The position numbers were made by a program, and so were the translations under genes. DNA of 64,000 nt from positions 889,686 through 953,685 of the forward strand of contig VWZP01009170.1 of assembly GCA_013396995.1 (NCBI GenBank). Direction: 5' to 3'. The first letter of the stretch is position 1, and every line of letters begins with the position of its first letter. The DNA is from Dicaeum eximium. Lineage: Eukaryota > Chordata > Aves > Passeriformes > Dicaeidae. Shown here one piece after another: positions 38,614 to 52,526 of the stretch. A model generated the notes under the pieces. That model searched no databases. It saw only the letters and a program-made list of their open reading frames with translations, and had not been told where the DNA came from.

Positions 38614-41420
38614 CTGGAGCAGGTCGTCCTCTCCAGACACAAGATCTTATAGTGGCATGGGTTGGTTCAGCATAGAATTTACAGACTTGAAAATTTGCTA
38701 CTGCTCATTTTATGAAAGCTAGATTACAAATGAAAGACTAAGAATTCATGTGATATGCGAAGCCTAGGCCTGCCTTGCCAGCTGGTCAGCTGCCAGGTAT
38801 AAATTATGCTGTAGGTATTTTCATGTAGGATATGGATAACATACTGCAATTTCTGTGTTTAATTTATTAAAGTACAGCGAAAAGCAATATATAGTCAGCA
38901 TTTGTGTCCTTTAACTGCGCACTAGGCATATGCTTTTGTTCTAAATGTAATCAAAATTATGGTATCTCAGATACCACTTAGTGAAATCCATTGGCAAAGG
39001 CTACAGTTTTTATTGTGATGACTGTATTTCTGCATGTCTTTAAACTGAATGGCTTTGCTGTTACTGCTGGTTTTGGAGGCGATGTTCTTTTCCTTGCAGC
39101 ACGGGGCACAGCTGCTTTGTGGAACAGGGAATGTGGTAGGGCTGTTGGTACTCCCACTTGTCAGGTTCATACTAATAACAGGGAAATAAATCAAAATCAT
39201 TACTCTGATGCTCTTCCACGTATTTCTAACACCTGCTCCATGGGTGGCTGTGGATAAGTTCTTAAGTAGTCTCATGGCTCAGTTTAAAGTGCCTTCATCT
39301 CTACTGCCTGCAGTTTTCTTGTGCTGAGAGGAACATCCCACAGGCACAGACTCTTGGAAGACCATTATAGCATAGGATATGTGGCTTAGTGTAGTTTAAA
39401 AAAAATTCACATGCAAATCTTCCATTTGGACTCAGTACAGGTATAATGAGTAGAAAATTATTGCATGATGCATTCTTCCTTCCTAAAGTAACTTTGCAAC
39501 AACTTTAAGCTATCTTTTAAGATTCAACTGCCAGTTAAAGCAGTAGCAACATAATCAGTTATTACAGCATACTGTATTTTAATGACCTGAAGAGCTAAAT
39601 CTTCTTTTTCATCTTTGACCACGTCTCCACATACTTTATTTCCATCTGAGATGTCAGACATTCAAATGGTTTTCAAAAATCAGGCATGTATTCCTGGGGG
39701 CCAGTATGTCTTTATTTTGTCTAGTCCATAAGGAAGTTGGAGTTTTAGGGAAATATTTATGCAATAAATATTTATACTAATATTTATTTTTAACTGTTAC
39801 TGTCTGATCTTTGCTGCATAAAGGTTATGTGTTGCTTTTAAAATTCCTTTAAAATTTGCTTTGTATTCCATCAAGTAGGGTGTAAGCTCTGTCCAAAGAA
39901 AAAGGTTTATCTTGTGGTCCTGACATATGATAGAAGAACCCATCTATCTGTTGTAATCAGGGCAAAATTTGGGTTCTCAGCCCAAATCTGTGGGCTTCTC
40001 TAGCCTCTGTATAGTGAATTAGAACCCCGAATATTTTTATAGCTATAACCTTGAGCAGTTGTTTTGGGATAGATACCAATAAATATAATGGGTCCACGGG
40101 GAAGAGACAGAGCATTTTCAGATTTATGAAGGGGAAAAAAAATCAATAGTCTCCCTGAGGCTGTATAAGTCATGAGTAGTACCAGTAGTTTTATGCAAAG
40201 TTGACAATATAATGAAATATAAACCCTTGGTTTGGAATTTTACCAGGAATTAAAGAGGCATTAAAAAGAAAAGTAAATGTTTTGGCATATGGATTAAGAA
40301 GGTGGTTTGTATTTCTTATCATTTTGCACTGCAAATTCCGTTCAACTGAGCAATAAAAGATGGTTCAGAAAAGATTTAAGAAGAGGTTGGTTCTCAGTCC
40401 ACATGTCTCATCTGAATTATGTCTTTCACCACCCCCTATTAAATGTGTCTGTCCCTGAGGAGTGCTCATTCTGTAAATTGCTGGGACTGCTCTTTAGCCG
40501 GCTGGATGTCATGGAATTTGGAATAGATGCTGTTTTTGAAACCCTTGTATGTGTTACTCATTTAACACATAGCAATAGAAATTTAATTGCAAATAGTCAC
40601 ATCTCCATACACAACAGTTTTGAGAAGTCATCTGGTGGCTCCAAAGTCTCCCTGATGTTCCTCCTCTGCACATGCTGGTTTGGTTTTCAGGTTGTTTCAG
40701 GTTTGAGTTTTGTCTCAAAACAAAGGGAAAAGAAAAGAAAATGCGCTCATGTTTAGAGATAGATATCTATATATAAAAAACATCAACTGTTAGATGAGTA
40801 ATACAAATTGCACTGTGGCACGAGTTGATGTGTGCATTTTGGAAATGGTACTTCTGTCTTTGAAGAAGTACTTCCTTAAGAGTATCTGTGACCTGTATTT
40901 GTGAGTGAAACAAAGAGAAAATAATTGTGTTCTGGAAACATTGTGGTTCAGTGCTGTCCTTTCAAGTACAAGTCCAGTTTGTAAACCATCTTGTTCTGTT
41001 ATTCTATCACTATTTTTTAAATTGTCAATTTTCATTTCCTGTATATATCCAAAGAGTAACATTGTTCATAGGTCTTTCACTTCTAGTTGCTTTAAGGAGT
41101 CTGTTGGCAAGGAATTTGGGATGACTGCTTATGCTACTCTGCCATGTTGTGATTGTGGTGCATTGTTTGAAGATAAGGAAGATTTCACTGAGGAAGTTTC
41201 ATACTTATTTTACCTCAGTATACTACAAAAGATACACACAAAAAGAATGTAGGGGATGTTACATTGAGAGGTATTGAGAAGTATTACATTCTGCTGTTCC
41301 CCAAAAAATAAAGTGTTGTTGATGCTGGAAAATGGAGATGCTTAACAGCATGTGAAAGATTTTTCCACTCTTTATCTACAGTATAAAAGTCTTAAAGGAG
41401 ATACTTGTTTTATATATGGA

Positions 41421-41466
41421 CTGGAAGAGAATCCTGCTTACTCCTGGAAGAGAATCCTGCTTACTC
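41421..41466. repeat. Perfect 23-bp tandem duplication
   Basis: The unit beginning CTGGAAGAGAATCCTGCTTA occurs twice back to back, at 41421-41443 and 41444-41466, with no mismatch. Perfect identity suggests a recent event, or an assembly artefact. Confidence 0.92.
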
Positions 41467-44137
41467 CTTGTTAGTTATGGTAATAGAGGTATAAATAAGC
41501 CCTGTGTAATCTACACTTGCATCTGTGGAGCAGCTTTCTGCTCGGAGCTCCAGGCTGGGTTGCCCAAGCAGGAGCTGCTGGCTCTGCCTGTGCAGGTTGG
41601 TTCACGTGGCCAAGCCTCCTCCTGCTGCCTCCTGCCCCCAGCTCCTTTGAGGTGGGCAAGGAGGGCTGGCTGTTGGGCATGTTCTCCTCCATGGTCACAG
41701 ACAGCTGTGTTGTGAGCACAGGGTAACTCTGTCTCTTCCCATGTGAGCCCTGTGCTAAAAAATACGGGAACCTGTGCTTGGCTGCAGTCCTTGGCAAGAT
41801 GGGCTTTGCAGGGCTGGTGACTTCACCACCAGCTGTGATGCTCACCCATCCTTCTTGCCTTGGCTTTGCAGAGGGTAGGGGACTGGAATTCTGCACTTCC
41901 CATCTCAGGATTTGGCCGTGTCTGTGGTCAGGAAGATTGAGTTGTATCAGGTTCTGTTTAAAATGTAGTACCTGCCTGTAGTTTTTTAAAATGGAAAAAG
42001 CCACCCCAAAACAAAGGAGAGAAAGTTTCAGCTATCTGGGACATGCACACAGTTTGGATATGCAGAAGTGGAAATAAATTCAAACATGCAGTCCCAAAGT
42101 AAACAGATATGGCTGTGAATATACACAGGGACCAGATCAGTTGAGCTTTACACAGTCATATTTCAAGCTAAACATGCTTTAATGTAAGCCATAAATTTCA
42201 TCACATGAATATTTTTATGAGCTGCATTTCATCCATTTATTACTCTGGAATTCCAGATACTGACAGCAGGTAAATACAGTGCCAGTTTCCCTGCGTGTTG
42301 AGTCACTGGAGCCTTCTCTCTCCTACACATTGTCTGAGCAAGGGTAAAAAATTACTGGTATCATTTCACACATATTTCAGTGATATTTTTATTTGGCAGT
42401 GCAGCTGCCATGATTTCATGCATTAGTCCAGGCTGCTAATTTCTGACTTCAGGTTCAAGGTGGAGGTTCTAGTTTTGAGGATTCAAATGTGTTAGTAATG
42501 GCAGCTTCTTCCCAATATTTTCACCTCTTTTGGGTCAGATTTTACATTTACTTGGATCTTGAGTCTCAGGTTGTAAGTGAATCTAATTTCTAAATCTGAA
42601 CAATTGTAGTGCTCATGAAGCAATGAAATACACTGAAAGTAATATACATTAGAATAATTTGCTATAGATTTCAGACAGATTGTCATACATATGCCTTGTT
42701 ACATGCCATTGTGTTTTTAAAAAAAGTCTGCAGTGACTGAGAACCTTCTGAGAAACAGGGTTGTGAAAGAGACCTCTGCCTTAGTCTGCCTTGGGCAAAC
42801 AAAATCTCGATTCCACAAGAATATTCAGGTGAGGGCATGGAGTCTGCTGAGGAGACTGTGGCCTGCTGAGGACCAGATTTGTGCTTAACTGAGGGATCTG
42901 CAGATGCCAGTGAAGGTGGCACACCCACCTCTGCCTCCTCCCTCCTGGGGAAGGCAGCTAAGTTGGCAATTTAGGCTTATTTGTGAAGTGTCTGATGGAT
43001 AAACAACACCCTTAAGCATGGGCAAAAGGCAGTTTGTTATTGGAAAAGTGCTTTTTGAGGATGGCAGTACACATGGGATGTAATGTATGAGCCCTATCCT
43101 TAGAAGGCAGTTTAGTATTTTTCCTGTGTGTACCTGAAAGTAGCAGTCTCTTTTGAAAGCTTTACTGCACAGAAGTAGATCACAGCACAGTCCAAGAGCC
43201 AATGTAGCTCCTTAAATTTGCTTTTCCTGTTTCAGTCTTATTAGTATTTTCATCACTAACTTAAAATTAATCAGGGCAGACAAGTCCTTGCAGCCATGAA
43301 GCAAAGTGCTGGAAGCAGTTATTGCTTTTGTGAGTGCTGTACCGTAGCAACCCGGTCTGTGGCATGTACCAAAGCACTGCAATTTGAATTTTGGGAGATG
43401 AAGGAAGTAGCTCTAGTGTTAGAAACCTTAATCTGGAAATGGTACAGAGCTTTGAATGCAGAGTGACCTTGTTTTCCGTGCCTGAGAGCTGTATAGTAGC
43501 TTTCTAATTCATTTCCAAGAGTAATGACATCTCTCATCCGTGTGCTGATGACAAAATTGCCATGTTTCTAGAAAAGGGATTGTACTGTATCATGTAATCT
43601 TTTTCTGTCTTCACTCAGAAAGAGATTATTTTTGCTTCAAAACATAGTAACAAGAAACTGATTCTGTGAAGTTGAGGATAACATTCTCTCTCTGCTCCAA
43701 ATACCCAAACCTTTTTTTGATTGTTATTCATTCTTTTATGCAGAGAAAATCCAACATTGCCTTTGGTCATTGCAGCTTCTTGTATCTTCTACTAGTGCTA
43801 CACTTAAAGATTTTGTCATGCCAATTGAAATAAAAATTATATGCTGAATTGGAAATGCTTTATGGTCCTTACAGTGGATAAAATATGTTAATTTGTGTAA
43901 ATGCTCTTCTGAGTGCAGATGCTTGCACTGAAAGCATGCTTATCTTAAAAGCTGAGTGTCTTTCATTCTTTTATATGCACAGTTTATTTTTTTAATACAT
44001 CTAATATTTCAGAAGAGCTTTTAAAGGAGATATTGGAAGCTAAGTAAAAAAAAACCCTCCTTGCTTTTTCATAAATATTCATGGTTTCATAGAAAATCTT
44101 ATAAGTGAATAGCTATTTTCTTTTGAGGTTTTGTGTG

Positions 44138-44174
44138 TTCTTCCCCTTTCCCCCCTTTTTCCCCCCCTTCCTTT
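44138..44174. repeat. 37-bp pure pyrimidine tract
   Basis: Only C and T occur across 37 bases, in alternating blocks such as TTCCCCTTTCCCCCCTTTTT. Such tracts can form triplex DNA and are prone to length errors. Confidence 0.88.
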
Positions 44175-45440
44175 ATGCTTCATTTCATTGCTATAGATTA
44201 GCAATGCTAAAGAATGCCAGGTTGGCTGTGCCATTATATGCTTGACATCAAATCTGGTATGTGAAGTGTTAGTCTGCTCACTTTCCTTACATATGTTTTA
44301 TATATCTTAATAATGTGTGATAACACACCAGTGACTTAAGCAGACTTAACATTATGAACTATGTACTTCCAAGGTTTACAGTATAAGCTGAAGCATTTGT
44401 ATGCCATAATTATTTAGCTTATAAATAGAAATATATGCACATTGCCTTTTAGGTCAGCAACGACAATATTGCATTATAGGTTAATTGTGAAGGAAAACTT
44501 AGGAAGAAACTTACTTTGGAAGTACTTCTGTTTGAATGCTCCTTATTGAAAAACATTTCTGTCAGAACTCACTTGTTAAATTCATATTCTGAATCCAATG
44601 GTCATTTACTTGAAGTGAGACTACAACAGCTGGGTTCCCAGGCACAGGTATGAGAATAGACTAATTCTGATTCAGGGGAAGTGGCTATTGTTTTATCAGA
44701 TTCAATATTTTTTCTCATTGATGAGATGTCATCTTGGTCTTCAAGTGTTTTCAATGGAACCTCTTTTACTTGAAAGAATTGGCAGAAATGATGCCAGGTA
44801 AAGCAAAAATAAATGTTTGCTACCAACAGCGGGGTCAGTACCATTGCAAATACTGACCTGCTAGAAAAACATGTGCAGCAAAATACATGCATGTCTTTTC
44901 CTTACCAGGAAATGCAGGCATATATAATATTATAATCATGAAATATTCATTTTTTTGGGTTTCCAAGTCTACACCTGCTGTTAATCGGTGCACTATATAA
45001 TACATAAGAGATGGATGCTGTGGTGTGGCAAGAGTAATGAAATTCACTTTTCCTGCTAGGAATCCCACAGAGCCTGGTACCAACTGATCATAAATAAATG
45101 CCCAGTCAACAGCAATGTCAGTCCCTGTAAGGAGAACTTCGGGATAGATAAATCAATTATTGTTTAGGACATTTTTCTCAGTAGGAAAGAAAAATACACA
45201 AGTGCTTTCTGGATGTTATTCACTGCACAGTTTTACTCCATCTCATTCACTGAATTTCAATATATTAGACACTTAAAATTCAGTCAAATGCTGGGGAGAG
45301 AAGGTAAAAATGGCAAAGGATGAGGATATTCAAATCTCTCTGGAGAAGTGAGTATATAAAGCTGAAAGCTGGCAGTGCACTATAATAGCAGAGACCTGTA
45401 GTCCTTTCTGCCTGGTCAATAACTTAGTCAAAAAGAATAA

Positions 45441-45490
45441 GATATATATATATATATATATAAAAAAATAAGCTTTTTAATATATATATA
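45441..45490. repeat. Paired (TA)n tracts around AAGCTT
   Basis: An alternating TA tract of about 21 bp at 45442-45462 and a second of about 12 bp at 45479-45490 are separated by an A-rich spacer carrying AAGCTTTTTAA. A second AAGCTT follows the second tract. The pair can fold into hairpins and should be polymorphic in length. Confidence 0.9.
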
Positions 45491-47252
45491 AGCTTTGCAT
45501 ATATTACAAATATATCCTTTATTAATTTTTCTTTCAGAGGCTTGCCCTTCTTCCTGTCTTTTTTGCCTGTTTTCCACCCATGTGCAAGTTGCATTTGTGT
45601 AACGTGTTTGTTTGAGTGACACAAACATTCAGTGTCATTTATACAACCCACGACTGCCCATGGCTTCCTTTGGGACAGAGCAGGAAGGGCTACTAAAATC
45701 CAAAATTTGCTTGCTACTGCTTACCATGGATTGCACTGGACTGGAAAAGTATTGTGGAGAAAGCTGTGTTTTAGTTTTTTTGCTGAACTTAGTTTTTACT
45801 GTTGCTTCTAGGAAAGCTAAATAAACAGAAACTGAGGTTACAAATTCAGATAATTACTTGTCCTTTCAGTTCTTTATTTTGTGTATGGCCATAGGAATGG
45901 AAAATCCAGTTATTTGTACCTGGTCTAGGACATCTAGGACTCCAATAGAAAGGGAGGTCTTGAAGAACTGAGTGTAGGGAAAGGTGAACATACACATAAA
46001 GTATGTTTAGTTTAAAAAAATGAACTTGTTTCTATGTTATATATACTGGTCTGAAATAAAAATTGATGCAAGTCATTCCTAGAAGCAAATAATATTTTAA
46101 AAGTATTAGGCATAGACTTATATCCTCTAGCCTCGTGCAGCCTGTATCCCAGTGGCAGAGAATTTAATGGTTCAGTCAGGAATGGAACTGAGATTGAGAT
46201 TTATTCCTCTGCTACAGGTGAGCCACAGTGGGGAGTGTAGGGCTGTTGTGGTCAAGTCTGAAGTTGGCCATAGATGTGTGCATTTTCCCTGCTTCCCTTC
46301 ATTAGGGTTCTTTTTTAGTTTCTAGGGGTGTTAGATTTCTGCCCATTCCAATTTCTTTTGCTATCATGTGTGAAGATAGCAGGGAGTCCAAGGGATGAAG
46401 AGCTTCTGAGATGAGTTACATATGTAAAATGTCTCAGCAATTATGGCCCTGTCATCAACTCCTCTCTTTCAACAAAGAGACCAAATTGTAAAACCAATGC
46501 ATGGAAAGAAATTGCCTCCTTCTACTTATTTCAAGTGCTTTTGAGTGGAAAAGGTCCACCAACAATCATGTGAAACAAATAAAATTGCTCTGGCTGCTTG
46601 AGCTCAGCTGCAGTGCCACCAAAGGGTTGTTGAAATAACTTTGGAAATCCTGCAGATGGTTCTCCTGGCTGCTGAAACCATGGATTCTGACTCGCTGAAA
46701 TGCTTCTGTGCCATGGCAGATTGGAGGCTCTCTCCTTTTTATTTTGGTTATGTTCAGTAGGTATCTATGAAATAAAGATGTCCCAGATGGAGACCTCACT
46801 CACTGTGAAAGCCAGTTCTATGACCTCTTCTAATGTTGAATAATAACAGCAACAACATCATCAATATAAATGCCAACTTCCAGTGCAAGTCTTGAATACT
46901 ACAGTGATGCTGAAGTTGATGACACAATTAATGTCTTTCACTTATAATGATAATATAGGTTAATATAATATTACACGGGTGAGTAAAATGATTTGGTGCA
47001 CTTTGTTTAAATAAAGGTTAATAGCTATATATGAATAAGCATAAGCTGGACACAACCAAAGTGAAAGGAGAGGTGACATGCCTTGGCTAACAATATTCTG
47101 GATGTATATAAAAGGAGTTGTGGAAGATAACACAGATACGTGGATGCACAAGAACATGAGGATCCTTTCACCTTAATTAAAAATATTTAGAACTTGAATG
47201 GGAAACTTTGAGAGGTTGAAGAGATAGCTACTAAAAAATTCTGCAATAAATA

Positions 47253-47272
47253 AAATATATTTAAATATATTT
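47253..47272. repeat. 20-bp perfect AT palindrome
   Basis: AAATATATTTAAATATATTT equals its own reverse complement, centred on TTTAAA. It sits within an AT-only region of roughly 40 bp. Confidence 0.9.
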
Positions 47273-50200
47273 ATTTTTATTAATAAAAAACTACAGAAGA
47301 AGCTATTGGGAAGGAAAAAAGGGAAAAGGAAAAAACCAATAAGTATGAATTTCATTTGATAGTGGAGCAATGGCAATGTCAGTGATAGTTGGAACTGTAA
47401 GGGATGCAACAAGAAAGAGGAGTGACTGAATTTTTTCCTGTTGGTGTTTTTAAGGTACTGCTTGCCTATCTGGGGTATGATTCCTGGAAATAAGTAATGG
47501 GACAAGGGAATGAAGGAAAAGGGGATATATAATGGCCTGAGAAAAAAATTAGTTCTAGTTTATTCTGATTTACTACAATAATAAACAAAAAGGAAATCAT
47601 GATGTAAAATGAAAGAGCAAGGCAGACGTAAGTTAAGACATTTAAAGGACTTCATCCAGTTGGTTTAATGTGTTCAAGAGCTCAGTGTATATCCTGTTGT
47701 CTCAGATGAAACACTCACTGATACACGCTAAAAGAAAATAGATGAAAGACTCAAATTTTCAAGGCAGGTATTATTTTTTTTTTAACTGTGAAATCTGGCT
47801 GCCAATGCTTAAAGATTTCCTGTTAAGTGAAAACAGAACAAAGGAAAAAGAGGATAAAATCTCTTCCATCAAACTCGGCTGCATCAAAGCATATAAGGCA
47901 AATCTTCCTTTCACATTTGTTTAGTGAATGTTAGAGTCTGAATCTGTGAGGAGACTTTGGTCCACAAAGTGTCATGGCCCTTTGTTTTTGCCAACACCTC
48001 ACTGTGGTTTTCAAGAGGGAAGTGGGGTGGAAGTAAGAATTCCTGTACAAGTAAAGGCATCACAGTCTTGGGACCAGCCACTTCAGCAGTGAACTGCCAG
48101 GGCATCAGAGAGCTTTGATGTCCCCCCAAAATCCTGTCACTGCCATGGCACATTTAACCCCTTTATGCCATGACTTGAGGTGTTGTGCCACAGGACTTGT
48201 GGACAATTGGAGCAGCTGCCATTTGCTGGCTCCCTGCTGCCAGCCTTTGAGTCAGACACAGCAGCAGTGGCAGAGTGGGTGGTGCTCTTTGGAGGAGATG
48301 TTCTGACTTCTGTGCCTGGGTTGGTAACAGAGGAAATGCTCTAACTCAAGGAATTCCATATTTAATAATATCACCCTGTGGGCCTGTCTGCTTTAAACAT
48401 CTTAGGCTACTGAAAGCCACTCTTGATGTTACATCACAAAGAATTGTAACTTTTTTATTGTCAGAAAATAAAACATGATTAATACGGGAATATTTGGATA
48501 TATTACATCCATGCTTTTTTAAACATGTTGTAAACAGAGAAGAAACCAGTGTATTTACTGCAAAAGTATCTTGAGTTACCATGGTGCTGCATTTTTTTAG
48601 TCAGTAGTGACTTTTTTTACCCAGAATCTCCACCCAGATGATCTCAGTATCTAGCTTAGCTATGAGGTAACACAACAGAGTAAGAAAACCTTAGGCCTGG
48701 GAAAGGGAGAGGACATTTACATAAAGTAAATGAAGGTCTTTGATTACACTCAGTTACACAAGATAATGGGTTAGTGTGGTCATTTCTTTGGGGAAGGTTT
48801 TTATTTTTTGTTTATGAATAGATTTAAGGAGCAGAAGACTAATGCTATGGCTCAAACTGAAAGGGCGGATTTGGCCTAATACAGTTTGATAGAAGCATCT
48901 AGGAAAATGATTCAAAAGGCTTTTTCTGAATTCCTTTGATCATGTAGCTTTCAAAGCATAATCAGACTGCTCTTTGGTTCTAAAGTAGGGCATTATCAAA
49001 GAACATGTGCTGCATAACATCTTGCTTCTCTGTAGTCAACCAACTGCATCACTTAGCCTTTACTTGGAAGATGTGACACAAACCTGTATAGTTTGTCTCA
49101 GTTTCTCTTGTTTGTTTTCCACACCTTTAATGTGTTGTATTAATAGAAAAAGAGGAGCCTCTGCACGCTTGTGGCACTGCCTCTGGGAATGTCATTCCAG
49201 TACAAAGAGAACTGCAGTGCCACCTCAGTGGAGCAGTCACGTACATCTGTGTTTGCAGTACACCAAGATCTGGGGTTTAGCTGCCTTTTACGTATCGTTG
49301 TGTTTACAGCTCTGTTCTCTCCATAGGCTTTTTTCCTGCATGCTTCTGCACAGCCAAGCACTCTGTACACTTATCCATGTCTTTGTGACACAGCTTCTTT
49401 GTCTTCCTGTCCCTTGGGCTGCTCCCAGCCTCCTGAGACGAGAGGTGTTTATGCTCCTTGTCTCAGACAGCAGCGAGCTCTCGATGAGGCAGCCAGGCTG
49501 ATGTTACTGCTTGGGTGTTGTGCAGTTGGAAATCACAGCCCTCAGCAGTACCAACCTGTGTGTCTCAGGTGTTTAATTCATGCATTAAATAGAAACCTTT
49601 CCTGTGCTTGCTTCAGTTTTGCCAACTTACCACATGAAAGGGATTCTTTGCACTCCTGAGGTCCCATGGGCATTGATCCATAGTCCTTATCTGTGCACAT
49701 AGTTGCTCTGAGAGAACACAAGCTTTGGAGAGCTTGTCCTTTGGTGCAATCCAGACTAGCAGGTATGTTTGTGTTCTTGGTGGATGTGTTTGTCTGATTG
49801 CCTGGCTGAGATAGAAGGTTTGTAGATAGAGTCTGTATCCAACATTCAGGCACGTTTGCCAGAGGTAGCTGGCTGATCCTGCCTGTCTCCCAAGTAAATG
49901 AAATGCTTTTCATTTATTTTCAGCAACAAGGAATTTGGGGTTTCTGAAATGGTACATTGGGCTTAACTTTGGAATTAATCTAATTCAAGGTTTGTAATTT
50001 GTTAGAGCTGGTATGCAAATGGGTGGCTCAGATATGGGTGATTTGGGAAGTGTAGCAGCTATTTTGATTAGGAAATTGGGGAACACTGAATGGGAACTTT
50101 TTTGGCAGATTTCCACAAACACAGAGAAGCATTATTTATGCTAAACTACTATGCTATCACTTCAACAACTAAAATCAAGCATTAATCCAACAGCTGTCAC

Positions 50201-50920
50201 CAGAGAGAGCTCAGCCATTCTGATCTCTTCAGATGCATGTTACCTATTTTCAGACTGGCTCATAAGTTGTCATGTTTCTTCAGGGTGTTGCAGTCTTTGT
50301 CTGACTTGTGACTGGGTATGATTCTTTGCCTTATTACTTTTTCTTTCAACTCTGCCAAGCACAGACACTATCAAGTATTTCAGTTCCTACCCTATGACGT
50401 GCCCTCTTGAGGTATTTTTGGGGTAGAGGGCAAATGAGATGTGTTCCACAAATAGTCCTTATGCTGCAGTGGAATGGGGATGGCCCTGAAATTACCTGCA
50501 CCTCACATCACCTACATCAGATAGCATTGCAAAGGAATTTAGCTGCAGAGTCAGATCCTTTCTAATTGGGTGATAGCCCTAATGAAGGGATATCACTTGG
50601 GACTCTTTTCCTTGAAGACTACCCACACATTTGCTTTGAGATTCAATCATGAGATCCTTTAGCGAGGAGACACCCATTGAGTTGCTGAGCAGATGCCTTT
50701 GTAATCTGTCTGTCTAAAGTCATCAAAGGTGAGGGTTTCTATATAAAAAAAAGCCCCAAACCTACAGCATCTTGCCTGATTTTGCATTACATGTCTTCCT
50801 AGATTAAAACATGACTATTTTCTGTATGGTCAAGACAACAAATCCATGCCAACCTTGATTTACTCAGACCACCAAGCATGTTCAGTAAAAGGGATTATGT
50901 GGGGTTTTTTTATTTGTTCA

Positions 50921-50942
50921 TTTTGTTTGTTTGTTTGTTTTT
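50921..50942. repeat. (TTTG)n microsatellite
   Basis: About four TTTG units within a T-rich stretch. Confidence 0.85.
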
Positions 50943-52496
50943 GCCATGTGTACATACCTACTTATGCAAAAGAATTTTGCATCAAAAGAATTTCAGAAAG
51001 GTTCTCTGATGGGTGATACCTTGACTTGACTTGATTGAAGAGAGTATGGCTTGTGGGCAAGGAATGGAGCTCAACAGAGTCCTGTCCAAGCCTCTGAAAG
51101 AAAGGGAAAGCCTGTACCACCTATCTTTGACTCAACAAAGTGCAGCTCAAGTTTCATCAAAGCTGTGGGGAAATCCTGTCGTTTCTGCTTTATTGCCTTA
51201 ATGAAATGAAAAAAAGTAATCTTTTGAAAAGCAATATTTTATCTTATTTGGCAGATATAGCCAAGTTCTGCCACCGAATTTCCCAGATGTAGTTTATGTA
51301 ATCACATGGTGCAACTCCTTGTTAAAAGAGGCAGATATTATGTGTCAACATATGGCTTGCATATATTAGAGTGAAGATCTTCCCACGTGTGGACTTCTCC
51401 CTTCTCTGGGGCTCTGGCATGAGAAGAGCAGGAGTATCAGGATTCAGAATGTATTATTGCAATCTTATTGTAAAATACAAGCAATTTATTTTCTTCATTT
51501 CTGTTTTAGGATAATAATACTTTCTGAGCAGTGAAGTAGTGTACACAATTATGCTGTCCTGGCTTGCTGGGCACCAAGTCTTAGGAAATGTTGCAGGGCT
51601 TTAGAAAAAGACCTCCTATCATCCTCTGTTTAGACAACCCTGTCTACTAAAACATAAAGCCTCTTATTATTAGATGTTTCAAATTGAAATCAGGAACTGA
51701 TATTTGTGTGAATCAAGAACTGACGTTTTCCCAACAGAGAAAAAATTTCTGAGAATTGAGAGTTTTCTGAAAGAGAGTTCATCTTCCATGAATTGGATGC
51801 ACTGCTATAAATTTGGTTGCTTCCCTAATCAGCTCTGAGTATGAAGATCATTTCCATAAAGCTCACCCTCTGTAATGGTTTTTCACAGGTTCACAGCTTC
51901 ACAGAGGCTGTGATAGCTAAGACTTGAAGGCAGTGTGTATTATACCATGAATACTTCCTTTGCTTTGTAAGGAAATCTCCCGTGCTCAGCGTTTGCATGT
52001 CCCTACCTGTCTCACAGCTGTTTATGAGCAGTGCTGCTGTCTCAGCTCTGGGAACAAACAGGTTTGGGCATGCATGTGAATGACAAGGTTTGTTCCTGTC
52101 TGTTTAGCAAGCCGGAATTGTGGAAGTATCTCCATGCTCAGCTTGAGCGTTATGCTCAGTAGTAAGTCTTATTTTCCCAGGCAGGTTGTTGAAATGTGCT
52201 AATGAGCCTCCAAATAATAGAAAATAGGGCTCCCATGGTTGCATGTTTTCTAGTTCAAAAGCTACTTCTCGTGGCAGACCCAGGTACAACATTCTGATGC
52301 TGTCTGGGATCATTGGCTGTGCAGTTTGCCTGCCCACACCCAGAATGCACATCGAGTTTGCTATTGTACCACTAGTGCTGGCTGAGACCTGGGAATTAAA
52401 ATATTTGGCCTGAGGTACTTTTTTTGGTGCATGCTCATTTTTCTTTCCATACTAAACCAATGCTAACAGCTTCTTCTGAAGTAAACTAGGAAGCCA

Positions 52497-52526
52497 ATGT
52501 ATATATGTAGCATGTATATATGTAGC
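52497..52526. repeat. Perfect 15-bp tandem duplication
   Basis: ATGTATATATGTAGC is present twice in direct succession. It is AT-rich and consistent with slippage. Confidence 0.9.

Noticed and set aside
40307..40756. 149-codon + strand frame
   Set aside because: No recognised domain, no splice or promoter support, and AT-rich composition like the flanks.
46557..46760. Minus-strand frame rich in Pro and Gln (NPWFQQPGEPSAGFP) after an AG
   Set aside because: It has no recognisable homologue, an overlapping frame is equally open, and there is no donor before its stop. It is best treated as chance.
49007..49501. 164-codon + strand frame rich in Cys, Leu and Ser
   Set aside because: Composition follows a T- and C-rich stretch. 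There is no domain, no coherent signal-peptide architecture, and competing frames overlap on both strands.
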